A DNA stretch of 64,000 nucleotides from Pristimantibacillus sp052113225 (GTDB lineage: Bacteria; Bacillota; Bacilli; Paenibacillales; Paenibacillaceae). Below, piece by piece: positions 1 through 7,542 of this stretch (the stretch's first letter is position 1; each line of letters starts with the position of its first letter). The notes under the pieces are model-generated. The model worked only from the letters and a program-made list of their open reading frames with translations. It was not told the DNA's origin and did not search any database. Location of the stretch: NCBI RefSeq assembly GCF_052113225.1, contig NZ_JBFRCT010000003.1, forward strand, positions 248,001 through 312,000, in the 5' to 3' direction. Position numbers and translations under genes: made by a program.

Positions 1-73
1 TACCCCCTTACCCACCGAGCCCCGCACCCAACCATCCCCATCCCTCCATCCCCCATGCGCGGGAATGTAAAGA

Positions 74-110
74 AGGATAGTGAAGCGCTAAAAAGCGCAT
101 TCACTGTCCT
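74..110 (-). terminator. Hairpin downstream of the LysR gene
   Basis: Inverted repeat with arms AGGATAGTGAAGCGC and GCGCATTCACTGTCCT separated by a few A residues. It lies just past the stop codon of the minus-strand LysR gene. The T-run is poor on either strand, so it may be a weak terminator or an mRNA 3' stabiliser. Bases 111-158 hold a short CCCC/GGGG hairpin and nothing else I can support. Confidence 0.4.
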
Positions 111-158
111 CCCCTGCGGGGAAGAGAGAAGGAAGAACAAGACTAGAGCAAAACCAGA

Positions 159-1034
159 TCACTGACCCAACTCAGCAATCCACCTGCGGACAGCAGGATG
201 GAGATCGGAAGGGTCGTTGTGGATCAGGCAAGTTGTTCGCTTGGTTTCTTCCAGCTCACGGATAGGGACGACAATGAGTTCGTTGTCGGCTAACAGCTGC
301 TTACGCATATAAGATTGTGGGAGCAAGGTGGCTGCACGGCAAGTATGAAGAAGACGGACAATTGCTTCGAAGGAATCAATCTCCATTCGGACATCAGGCT
401 GGAGATGGTATTTGGCGAATACTTCGTCTGTCAGCCTGCGGTACCATGTTCCTTTGGAGAACAGAATCATCGGCAGTCCGTTCAAATCTTCAATTGTAAG
501 CTCCTGACTGGTAATGGAGACACTAGTTGGGATGACGAGCAGCAGATGATCATCAAATAGCGGAACGCAGTGGAGCTGGGAATCCTCAATCATCGAGGCG
601 ATGATCGCGATATCTGCTTTATTGTCTCGGACTAGGCTAACGATCTCATGCGTTTTGCCGGTTACCGCTTTAATGTCAAATTCCGGATGGCTAGCGTTTA
701 GTGTCTTTATGAAATCGGGTAATGTAGTCTGAAGGGTTGTAAGACTGGCACCAATGGTAATGGAAGTCCGTCCTGCAGCCGTATATTCGGAAACGGAATC
801 CATATAGCGGCGATGCAGTCTGCGCAGGTTCACCGCATATTCGTAGGTCAACTGACCAACTCGTGTCAGTTCAAGGCGCTTGCCAACACGCTCGAACAGC
901 TTGGCCCCAATCTCCTCCTCCAGCTTGGCAATTTTGCGGGATAAGGCTGGCTGGGACAAATTTAGAAGGGCTGCTGCTTTATTCATGCTGGAATGTTCAA
1001 CAATGGCAGCGAACATATTGAATTCTTCGATCAT
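159..1034 (-). CDS. LysR-family transcriptional regulator
   Basis: A protein of 291 residues. An N-terminal winged helix-turn-helix (about residues 2-60, with the typical SQPALSRKIAKLEEEIG recognition region) is followed by a LysR substrate-binding fold. The frame can be opened at a GTG at 1043, but the ATG at 1034 sits 8 nt after a GGAG ribosome-binding site that overlaps that GTG, so I chose 1034. It is divergent from sdhCAB across about 250 bp. LysR proteins often regulate the divergent gene, so control of sdhC is possible, but nothing in the sequence identifies the effector or target. Confidence 0.9.
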   Translation of the reverse strand: MIEEFNMFAAIVEHSSMNKAAALLNLSQPALSRKIAKLEEEIGAKLFERVGKRLELTRVGQLTYEYAVNLRRLHRRYMDSVSEYTAAGRTSITIGASLTTLQTTLPDFIKTLNASHPEFDIKAVTGKTHEIVSLVRDNKADIAIIASMIEDSQLHCVPLFDDHLLLVIPTSVSITSQELTIEDLNGLPMILFSKGTWYRRLTDEVFAKYHLQPDVRMEIDSFEAIVRLLHTCRAATLLPQSYMRKQLLADNELIVVPIRELEETKRTTCLIHNDPSDLHPAVRRWIAELGQ

Positions 1035-1197
1035 AATCGTCACTCCAGTCGGCTTATGCTAAATTGTTATAATAAATTATAATAAATATGCAATTCCATT
1101 ATAAGTCCAAAAGGAGTAGGATTAAAGAGGTAGCTTTAGCGGAAAGTCTTCACAATTGACGTGGAGTGAATCTTTTCACACCTGGTGTCGACTTTTG

Positions 1198-1226
1198 TTG
1201 ACGGACGTAAGTACCGGGGGTAAAAT
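1198..1226 (+). promoter_or_regulatory. Probable sigma-A promoter of sdhCAB
   Basis: TTGACG (1198-1203), 17-nt spacer, TAAAAT (1221-1226). This predicts a start near 1233 and a leader of about 50 nt before sdhC. The rest of the 1035-1282 gap holds AT-rich palindromic stretches near 1065-1105 that may serve the LysR gene. Confidence 0.6.
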
Positions 1227-1282
1227 GTAGAATGGTTTGTCAACAGTAAAATGTGATGGAGTACTGGAAAGGAGAAGTATTA

Positions 1283-1954
1283 ATGAACGGAAATTCGTAC
1301 TACTGGCGTAAGCTGCACTCTCTTCTAGGGGTGATTCCGCTCGGTGGGTTTATCATCGTGCATGCGCTGGCCAATTTTCAGGCTTATGAACGGGGGCCAG
1401 ATGGCTTCGTTAGAGCCGTTAACTTTATTAACGGACTGCCTGTTGTAACGCTGCTTGAGATTTTCGGTATTTACCTGCCGATCTTGTTCCACGGTATTTA
1501 TGGCCTCTACATGGCTTATCAGTCGAACCTCAACTCGAGTCGTTTCCAATATGGCCGCAACTGGGCGTTCACGATGCAGCGTATTACGGGGGTAATTACC
1601 TTCATCTTTATTTTCTGGCATGTGTTCGAAACCCGTGTGCAAGTAGCACTGGGCAATGTGACACATGAAGAGCTTGGCTCGACGATGCATGATATCGCAA
1701 CCAGCCCTGCTTTGTTTATCTTGTATCTCATTGGTATTCTGGCTGCGGTATTCCACTTCAGCAATGGCCTTTGGGCATTCCTTGTTAGCTGGGGGATTAC
1801 AGTATCGCCGAAGGCACAAAAAGTTTCGGCGAATATTTGCATGGTCATCTTTGTACTGGTATCTGCGCTGTTCATTCTGTCTCTTATCGCTTTCTCAGGT
1901 GACGAGTTCAAAGAAGCAGCAAGTGCCGCATTGGCATTGACCAATATCGGTTAG
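1283..1954 (+). CDS. sdhC: Succinate dehydrogenase cytochrome b558 subunit
   Basis: Membrane anchor of menaquinone-reducing succinate dehydrogenase (complex II), 223 residues with five predicted transmembrane helices and several helix histidines suitable for haem ligation. The start at 1283 follows GGAG at 1271-1274; an upstream in-frame ATG at 1253 has no such site. It matches the single-anchor SdhC of Bacillus type rather than the SdhC+SdhD pair of proteobacteria. First gene of sdhCAB, 27 nt before sdhA. Confidence 0.95.
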   Translation: MNGNSYYWRKLHSLLGVIPLGGFIIVHALANFQAYERGPDGFVRAVNFINGLPVVTLLEIFGIYLPILFHGIYGLYMAYQSNLNSSRFQYGRNWAFTMQRITGVITFIFIFWHVFETRVQVALGNVTHEELGSTMHDIATSPALFILYLIGILAAVFHFSNGLWAFLVSWGITVSPKAQKVSANICMVIFVLVSALFILSLIAFSGDEFKEAASAALALTNIG

Positions 1955-1981
1955 TAGTATTTAGACAAGGAGCGAAACGTA

Positions 1982-3739
1982 ATGGCTAAAAATAAAATTA
2001 TCGTCGTTGGTGGCGGTCTTGCCGGTCTTATGGCAACCGTAAAAGCGGCGGAAGCGGGCGTGCATGTCGATTTGTTCTCCGTCGTGCCGGTTAAACGTTC
2101 CCATTCCGTTTGCGCACAAGGCGGCATTAACGGCGCTGTTAATACAAAAGGTGAAGGCGACTCCCCTTGGGAGCACTTTGACGATACTGTCTATGGCGGC
2201 GACTTCCTCGCGAACCAGCCTCCGGTAAAAGCAATGTGTGAAGCTGCACCTGGCATTATTCACTTGATGGACCGTATGGGCGTAATGTTCAGCCGTACAC
2301 CAGAGGGTCTGCTTGACTTCCGTCGTTTCGGCGGTACGCAATATCACCGTACAGCCTTTGCAGGTGCAACAACTGGCCAACAGCTGCTGTACGCACTGGA
2401 CGAGCAAGTTCGCCGCTGGGAAGCAGCCGGTCTCGTAACGAAATACGAGCATTGGGAATTCCTTGGCGCTGTGTTGGATGACGAAGGCATCTGTCGTGGT
2501 GTTTCAGCACAAAGCCTGCGCTCGATGGAAGTACATACTTTCGTTGGCGACGCAGTTATTCTCGCATCCGGCGGTCCAGGTATCATCTTCGGTAAAACAA
2601 CAAACTCCGTTATTAATACGGGTACTGCAGCAAGTGCGGCTTACCAGCAAGGCGTACATTACGCTAACGGCGAATTTATTCAAATTCATCCAACGGCTAT
2701 TCCAGGCGACGATAAACTTCGTCTGATGTCTGAATCCGCACGTGGTGAAGGCGGCCGGATCTGGACTTATAAAGACGGTAAGCCTTGGTACTTCCTTGAG
2801 GAAAAATATCCGGCATACGGAAACCTGGTTCCACGTGACATCGCAACACGTGAGATCTTCAGCGTCTGCGTTGATGACAAGCTTGGTATCAACGGCGAGA
2901 ACATGGTATACCTTGACCTGTCGCATAAAGATCCTAAGGAGCTTGATGTTAAGCTCGGCGGCATCATCGAAATTTACGAGAAATTCATGGGTGACGACCC
3001 GCGTAAAATTCCGATGAAGATCTTCCCGGCAGTTCACTATTCGATGGGTGGCATGTGGGTTGACTACAACCAAATGACGAACATTCCAGGTCTGTTCGCA
3101 GCTGGCGAATGTGACTACAATTACCATGGTGCGAACCGTCTTGGTGCGAACTCGCTCTTGTCTGCTATCTTTGGTGGTATGGTTGCAGGACCAAAAGCAG
3201 TCGAGTACATTAATGGCCTTAAGAAGTCTTCTGAGGATGTTGCTTCTTCGGTATTTGATAGTGAGAAAAAACGTCAAACTGAAAAATACAACAAGATCCT
3301 AAGCATGAACGGTACGGAAAATGCATATGTCCTTCACAAAGAGCTTGGTGAATGGATGACGAACAACATGACCGTAGTTCGTTTCAATGATAAGCTGAAG
3401 CTAACGATCGACAAGATCAAAGAGCTGAAGCAGCGTTACCAGAACATCAACATTAACGATACGGCGCAATGGAACAACTCGAGCGTTGCCTTCACACGTC
3501 AGCTGTGGAACATGCTTGAACTGTCCGAAGCGATGACACTTGGTGCTTTGCTCCGTGACGAAAGCCGCGGCGCGCATTACAAGCCAGACTTCCCGGATCG
3601 TAATGACGAAGACTTCCTGAAAACAACGAAAGCAACTTGGACGCCAGAAGGTCCACAAATTTCGTACGAGGAAGTTGATACTTCGCTTATCAAACCGCGT
3701 AAACGCGACTATACAGCCAACAAGAAGAAAGGAGAATAA
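1982..3739 (+). CDS. sdhA: Succinate dehydrogenase flavoprotein subunit
   Basis: A protein of 585 residues, the usual length of Bacillus SdhA. It has an N-terminal FAD dinucleotide-binding motif (VVGGGLAGLMA), the SHSVCAQGG stretch holding the histidine that covalently binds FAD in this family, and the active-site region HPTAIPG. It oxidises succinate to fumarate at the inner face of the membrane. Very close overall to the B. subtilis protein as I remember it. It is followed by sdhB after 2 nt, so translation is probably coupled. Confidence 0.98.
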   Translation: MAKNKIIVVGGGLAGLMATVKAAEAGVHVDLFSVVPVKRSHSVCAQGGINGAVNTKGEGDSPWEHFDDTVYGGDFLANQPPVKAMCEAAPGIIHLMDRMGVMFSRTPEGLLDFRRFGGTQYHRTAFAGATTGQQLLYALDEQVRRWEAAGLVTKYEHWEFLGAVLDDEGICRGVSAQSLRSMEVHTFVGDAVILASGGPGIIFGKTTNSVINTGTAASAAYQQGVHYANGEFIQIHPTAIPGDDKLRLMSESARGEGGRIWTYKDGKPWYFLEEKYPAYGNLVPRDIATREIFSVCVDDKLGINGENMVYLDLSHKDPKELDVKLGGIIEIYEKFMGDDPRKIPMKIFPAVHYSMGGMWVDYNQMTNIPGLFAAGECDYNYHGANRLGANSLLSAIFGGMVAGPKAVEYINGLKKSSEDVASSVFDSEKKRQTEKYNKILSMNGTENAYVLHKELGEWMTNNMTVVRFNDKLKLTIDKIKELKQRYQNININDTAQWNNSSVAFTRQLWNMLELSEAMTLGALLRDESRGAHYKPDFPDRNDEDFLKTTKATWTPEGPQISYEEVDTSLIKPRKRDYTANKKKGE

Positions 3740-3741
3740 CA

Positions 3742-4500
3742 ATGGCTCAAACGACAGCAACAAAAACCGTAAAGTTCGTTATTACCCGTCAAGATGGACC
3801 AGACTCCCAGCCGTATACAGAAGAGTTTGAGATCCCTTACCGCGCTAACATGAATGTTATCAGCGGCCTGATGGAGATACAACGTAATCCGAAAAAATCG
3901 GACGGCGGCAACACGGCTCCTGTATGTTGGGAATCGAACTGTCTTGAGGAAGTATGTGGTGCCTGCTCAATGGTTATCAACGGCAAGCCTCGCCAAGCGT
4001 GCAGCGCGCTGATCGATCAGCTCGAGCAGCCAGTACGCCTTGAGCCTATGCGTACATTCCCTGTCGTACGTGACCTTGTTATTAACCGCGAGCGCATGTT
4101 CAACGCGCTCAAACGGGTTAAAGCATGGATTCCAATCGACGGAACGTACGATCTGGGTCCTGGACCACGTCTCGCCGAGTCGAAACGTCAATGGGCTTAC
4201 GAATTGTCCAAATGTATGACTTGCGGCGTTTGTATGGAAGCTTGCCCGAACGTTAATGACCGGAACAGCTTTATCGGTCCGCAAGCGATCTCCCAAGTGC
4301 GCTTGTTTAACGTTCACCCTACTGGTGAAATGAACAAGGCTGAACGTCTGGAAACGCTGATGGAAGACGGCGGTATCGAGGGCTGCGGTAACTCGCAAAA
4401 CTGCGTGCGTTCTTGCCCGAAAGGTATTCCGCTTACGACTTCGATCGCAGCAATCAACCGTGATACAACCAAACATCTGTTCAAAAAATGGCTTGGTTAA
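3742..4500 (+). CDS. sdhB: Succinate dehydrogenase iron-sulfur subunit
   Basis: A protein of 252 residues carrying the three cluster motifs: CWESNCLEEVCGAC for [2Fe-2S], CMTCGVCMEAC for [4Fe-4S] and CGNSQNCVRSCPKG for [3Fe-4S]. It passes electrons from the SdhA flavin to the SdhC haem/menaquinone site. The start ATG at 3742 follows AAAGGAG inside the sdhA tail. Last gene of the operon, ended by the terminator at 4508-4533. Confidence 0.98.
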   Translation: MAQTTATKTVKFVITRQDGPDSQPYTEEFEIPYRANMNVISGLMEIQRNPKKSDGGNTAPVCWESNCLEEVCGACSMVINGKPRQACSALIDQLEQPVRLEPMRTFPVVRDLVINRERMFNALKRVKAWIPIDGTYDLGPGPRLAESKRQWAYELSKCMTCGVCMEACPNVNDRNSFIGPQAISQVRLFNVHPTGEMNKAERLETLMEDGGIEGCGNSQNCVRSCPKGIPLTTSIAAINRDTTKHLFKKWLG

Positions 4501-4507
4501 GAATAAT

Positions 4508-4533
4508 GCCCTCCGAATAGCGGAGGGCTTTTT
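4508..4533 (+). terminator. sdhCAB terminator
   Basis: GCCCTCCGAATAGCGGAGGG hairpin followed by a T-run, 8 nt after the sdhB stop codon. Confidence 0.9.
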
Positions 4534-4545
4534 CTTACCCTTCAT

Positions 4546-4574
4546 TTGATAATGATAACTATTATCAATATAGT
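4546..4574 (+). promoter_or_regulatory. Fur box overlapping a sigma-A promoter
   Basis: GATAATGATAACTATTATC at 4548-4566 differs at two central positions from the 19-bp Fur consensus GATAATGATAATCATTATC. It fills the space between TTGATA (4546-4551) and TATAGT (4569-4574), which are exactly 17 nt apart. A repressor bound here would cover the promoter. No protein gene on the plus strand follows before 5168, and the transcript would stop at the hairpin ending at 4661. The plus-strand promoter therefore seems to make only a short RNA. Confidence 0.75.
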
Positions 4575-4580
4575 AAAATA

Positions 4581-4661
4581 GTTGCCGAGGAATGTCAACC
4601 AAAGCAAAAAAAGCTGTGCCAGACAGGGTAGTGATAATCCTGTCTTGGCACAGCTTTTTTT
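4581..4661 (+). ncRNA. Candidate Fur-controlled small RNA (FsrA/RyhB-like role)
   Basis: Predicted from the promoter (start about 7 nt after the -10 at 4574) to the end of the T-run at 4661, about 80 nt. The 3' half is a strong intrinsic terminator: AAGCTGTGCC-AGACAGG paired with CCTGTCTTGGCACAGCTT, one bulge, seven T. The 5' half is unstructured, A/C-rich and could pair with targets. In B. subtilis the Fur-repressed sRNA FsrA is of similar size and represses sdhCAB; here the candidate directly follows sdhB. I found no convincing pairing to the sdhC ribosome-binding site by eye. A 23-codon frame (ATG at 4592) lies within it, but its GAGG is only 1 nt from the ATG and the frame ends in the terminator, so coding is less likely. 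Confidence 0.5.
4609..4661. terminator. Bidirectional terminator
   Basis: Stem of 17-18 bp (AAGCTGTGCC... / ...GGCACAGCTT) with A-run on the left and T-run on the right, so it can end both the plus-strand Fur-box transcript and the minus-strand HxlR gene that stops at 4672. Confidence 0.85.
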
Positions 4662-4671
4662 GAGTAGTTCC

Positions 4672-4980
4672 TTACATCCAGTGCTCGCCCCAGTTTTGTA
4701 TCGATTCGATAACAGGCTGGAGCTCGCGGCCCTTCGGTGTTAGTTCATATTCGATTCGAACAGGCATTTCGGGATAGACCGTTCGTTTGATGATATTCTG
4801 ACTTTCTAATTCCTTCATCCGATCCGTTAACATCTTGTCACTCATCTCAGGAATCTGCTCTTTGATTTCCTTGAACCGTTTAGGTCCACCAAGCATGACC
4901 CGAATGATAAGCCCTGTCCATTTCTTACCTAAAATGTCGGCCGCAGCTTCATACTTTGGGCACATAGTTGAATAATCCAA
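4672..4980 (-). CDS. HxlR-family redox regulator (YodB/CatR-like)
   Basis: A protein of 102 residues, normal length for the HxlR winged-helix family. A longer frame exists, but the TTG at 4980 is preceded by AAAGGGGTG with 6-nt spacing and gives the family-typical N terminus with Cys7 in MCPK. That cysteine matches the quinone/diamide-sensing Cys6 of B. subtilis YodB. The neighbour is a divergent DoxX gene. In B. subtilis YodB and CatR repress catDE, where CatD is a DoxX protein, so the pair probably senses quinones or electrophiles and controls the adjacent gene. Function is inferred from family and context. Confidence 0.85.
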   Translation of the reverse strand: MDYSTMCPKYEAAADILGKKWTGLIIRVMLGGPKRFKEIKEQIPEMSDKMLTDRMKELESQNIIKRTVYPEMPVRIEYELTPKGRELQPVIESIQNWGEHWM

Positions 4981-5084
4981 CGCGATCACCCCTTTTTCTA
5001 CCCTCATTGTAGCATATGTTCTATGGAAAAGTAAGTTCGTTAAAATAGCCAAATTTGGGTATTAACTATTTTATTTATATTCAC

Positions 5085-5114
5085 TTGACTAAAGTAAGTA
5101 ACATACATTATGAT
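5085..5114 (+). promoter_or_regulatory. doxX promoter with putative HxlR operator
   Basis: TTGACT (5085-5090), 18-nt spacer, TATGAT (5109-5114). The -35 hexamer overlaps a small palindrome, ACTAAAGT, within TTGACTAAAGTAAG, which would suit a small dimeric repressor such as the divergent HxlR protein. The operator assignment is inference. Confidence 0.5.
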
Positions 5115-5167
5115 AAGTGCATCGAAGCTCTATAAAAGAGAAGAATAGATAAAGGGAGAGAGTTAAA

Positions 5168-5566
5168 ATGATGGATACAGGATTATTGATTATACGGGTA
5201 GTTATTGGTTTTTTGATGATAGGTCATGGTGCACAGAAGCTGTTTGGCTGGTTTGGCGGATACGGGCTTAAAGGTACCGGCGGATGGATGGAATCATTAG
5301 GTCTTAAACCAGGTGTCCTGATGGCAGCAGGTGCAGGTCTGACAGAGGTTGTTGGAGGCTTGTTGTTCGGAGCCGGATTGTGGATCGAAGTTGGAGCGGC
5401 TTTACTAATCATCCCAATGATTATAGCAATTGTGAAGGTACATGGCGCGAATGGTCTCTGGGTTACACAGAATGGTTATGAATATAATCTGGTATTGATC
5501 GCAGTTGCTCTTGGAGTAGCCTTTGTTGGCGCAGGTGATATCTCGATTGATGCTTTACTGAAATAA
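5168..5566 (+). CDS. DoxX-family membrane protein
   Basis: A protein of 132 residues with four hydrophobic segments and the typical early motif MIGHGAQKLFGWFGG. DoxX/CatD proteins are small inner-membrane proteins linked to quinone and thiol stress responses. AAGGGAGAG precedes the ATG. Divergent from the HxlR regulator and ended by its own terminator, so it is monocistronic. A catechol-dioxygenase partner (CatE) is not next to it. Confidence 0.88.
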   Translation: MMDTGLLIIRVVIGFLMIGHGAQKLFGWFGGYGLKGTGGWMESLGLKPGVLMAAGAGLTEVVGGLLFGAGLWIEVGAALLIIPMIIAIVKVHGANGLWVTQNGYEYNLVLIAVALGVAFVGAGDISIDALLK

Positions 5567-5576
5567 TCGATAAGAC

Positions 5577-5621
5577 AAAGCACCGCAGGTTCTGCAATCA
5601 GCAGACTCCGGCGGTGCTTTT
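5577..5621 (+). terminator. doxX terminator
   Basis: AAAGCACCGC...GCGGTGCTTTT hairpin with an additional inner stem, directly after the doxX stop. The 5' A-run makes it usable in both directions, also for the EamA gene ending at 5635. Confidence 0.8.
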
Positions 5622-5634
5622 GTGTTATAAACAA

Positions 5635-6480
5635 TTAGATCCGAATAATGATTAGTCCGGCAATGGTCAAGAGAAATGCCGCCCATTGGGCACGGTTGAG
5701 CCTCTCTTTATAGATAAGTATAGAACCTGCTGCAACAACAAGGCTGTTCGTCGCAAAGATGGGTGCAGCCAGGTTGGCGGGGCCAGTTGCTAACGCGACC
5801 GCATACAGCTGGAGTCCGCCATATGAGAACAAGCCTGCGAGCAAGCCAAGCTTTAAGCCGGTCCGGACTGCTGCGCGGTCTGTAGCTTTTCTAACTGGAA
5901 AGGCGAACCATATAAGGGACAGGGCATACCCGATAAAAAGAATTGGTGCACTGGATAAGCCGAGCTCCTCTGTGATCTTCAATCCTCCATTACGGAAGGT
6001 GAAAAAAAGAACAGCTGCTATAACATATAGGTACCATCGGGATTGTATCGCTGTAGATTGTGATTGTTTTTTGTAGGAGATTAAGACAACGGCAACAAGC
6101 AACAGCAAGATGCCCAGTGATTCTGTTGCACGTAAAGATTCTCCATAATAAAGGGTGCCTAGTGCTATAACAAGCACAATATTCATATTTGTTAAGGGGG
6201 AAGTTAAGCTCGCAGGGCCATAGTCCAAAGCCTTCATGAACAAAGCGTTGCCGAGGGCAGAGCCTGCTCCAATGATAATCCCCGCGATCCATACCCGATA
6301 ATCATTTAATTCATGTATAGTTCCTTCAATTGCTGCATGGATGCCAAAACCAGCTGTCCCGGACACATAAAGCCCGAACAGCATAACCGATACATGTCCC
6401 CGGCGCATTTGGCTTACTTTCATCCACCAGCCTGCCAGTCCAAACAGCACGGCGCTGCCGACTGCAGTTGCAAGCCACAT
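5635..6480 (-). CDS. EamA/DMT-family transporter
   Basis: A protein of 281 residues, highly hydrophobic with about ten transmembrane helices in two EamA repeats (about residues 3-135 and 145-280), the layout of drug/metabolite exporters. An upstream ATG exists, but the ATG at 6480 lies 9 nt after AGGAG and starts directly with the first helix (MWLATAVGSAVLFG). The substrate cannot be told from the sequence. Confidence 0.85.
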   Translation of the reverse strand: MWLATAVGSAVLFGLAGWWMKVSQMRRGHVSVMLFGLYVSGTAGFGIHAAIEGTIHELNDYRVWIAGIIIGAGSALGNALFMKALDYGPASLTSPLTNMNIVLVIALGTLYYGESLRATESLGILLLLVAVVLISYKKQSQSTAIQSRWYLYVIAAVLFFTFRNGGLKITEELGLSSAPILFIGYALSLIWFAFPVRKATDRAAVRTGLKLGLLAGLFSYGGLQLYAVALATGPANLAAPIFATNSLVVAAGSILIYKERLNRAQWAAFLLTIAGLIIIRI

Positions 6481-6592
6481 TGATGTCATCTCCTGCCCAA
6501 ATTTGTTACACAAATGAAATAGTTCTGTTACGGTACAAACATATTATTAGGCTATTATAATAAACAAGACCCCCTTTTAATATATCAATTTT

Positions 6593-6624
6593 GGACCTGT
6601 GATCGCACAGGTCCACTTTTTTTG
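6593..6624 (+). terminator. Plus-strand terminator without an upstream gene
   Basis: GGACCTGTGATCGCACAGGTCC hairpin (10-bp arms) followed by seven T on the plus strand. Both flanking genes are on the minus strand. It may stop antisense transcription into the PHP gene, or end a short RNA from the TATAAT at 6556-6561, although I see no good -35 for that. Confidence 0.6.
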
Positions 6625-6632
6625 TCGCATAA

Positions 6633-6657
6633 TAAAAAAGCTTCGCCTTGGCGAGGT
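6633..6657 (-). terminator. Terminator of the PHP phosphatase gene
   Basis: On the minus strand, TCGCC-AA-GGCGA hairpin followed by CTTTTTTATT. The stem shares the GCTTCGCC/GGCGA core with the large inverted repeat at 6669-6720. Confidence 0.65.
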
Positions 6658-6668
6658 TTGTTATTTCC

Positions 6669-6720
6669 TAAAATATAAAGTAAAAGCTTCGCCTCGGCGA
6701 AGCTTTTACTTTATATTTTA
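6669..6720. repeat. Perfect 25-bp inverted repeat
   Basis: The arms 6669-6693 and 6696-6720 are perfectly complementary with only 2 nt between them. The stop codon of the PHP gene (6718-6720) is inside the right arm. The central AAAAGCTTCGCC motif recurs at 6637-6650. Confidence 0.85.
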
Positions 6721-7527
6721 CAACGGAACAATAATTTGCTGGCGTTTGCGGTAGAAGACCCACTGGGAGAAGCCAATTTCCTTCAGACGTTTGCGTACAA
6801 GCTCGAATTCATCGCCAACTCGGCTTGGTTTGTGGGCATCCGATCCAAAAGTGACGTTAACCCCAAAATGAAGAGCTCTCTCCAAAATTGCATCGGAAGG
6901 ATACCATCCACCTACATCTTTGGTGCTGCCTGAAGTATTGATCTCAATAGCGATATCATGCTTCGCAATTACACGTAACGTATCATCAATCGCTTCATCA
7001 GCAGGAATATCAGAGAAAGCAGGGAAGTAGCCTTTCATTGCATCAATATGTCCTAATATATCGAACATTCCGCTGCGGGCGGACTGCTGAATAAGATCAT
7101 AATACGATACTTTCTCCACAATTTTCTTCTCCTCGGATAAGCCCTTCCAGCGGTTACGGTTAAAGATGCTGACACCGCTTACCTGATGGACTGAACCAAT
7201 CAAATAATCGAAAGGTACATCCTTGTAAGCTGAGCGGTAGGTCTCAGCGTGCTTTGGGAAGAAATCCGATTCCATGCCAAGCAGTACTTCAATACGGCCT
7301 TTATACTTTTCCTTCAGTCGAAGGACTTCATCAACATAGCTGGAGAAATCGCTGCGAGCCATGGCAATTCCGGGAAAAGGCTGATCTTGCTCGCTTCCGA
7401 AATAGGGCGAATGGTCAGAGATGCCAATTACTTGAAGGTCGGCATCAAGTGCAGCAATAATATAATCTTCGATCGTGCCGTTTGCGTGACCGCAACGTTC
7501 GTGATGGGTATGCAAATCGAATTTCAT
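6718..7527 (-). CDS. PHP-domain histidinol-phosphatase-like protein
   Basis: A protein of 269 residues with the polymerase-and-histidinol-phosphatase fold. Metal-ligand motifs are visible in order: DLHTHHERCGHA near the N terminus, SDHSPY, GMESDF, GSVHQV, LGHIDAMK and FGSDAHKP. This matches Bacillus-type HisK, which removes phosphate from L-histidinol phosphate. It stands alone with no his genes nearby, so a different phosphoester substrate is possible. Good AGGAGG site before the ATG. Confidence 0.85.
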   Translation of the reverse strand: MKFDLHTHHERCGHANGTIEDYIIAALDADLQVIGISDHSPYFGSEQDQPFPGIAMARSDFSSYVDEVLRLKEKYKGRIEVLLGMESDFFPKHAETYRSAYKDVPFDYLIGSVHQVSGVSIFNRNRWKGLSEEKKIVEKVSYYDLIQQSARSGMFDILGHIDAMKGYFPAFSDIPADEAIDDTLRVIAKHDIAIEINTSGSTKDVGGWYPSDAILERALHFGVNVTFGSDAHKPSRVGDEFELVRKRLKEIGFSQWVFYRKRQQIIVPL

Positions 7528-7542
7528 AATCAGTTCCTCCTA

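Noticed and set aside
2504..3277. 257-codon open frame antisense to sdhA
   Set aside because: Lies wholly within the highly conserved sdhA gene and shows no start signals or family features.
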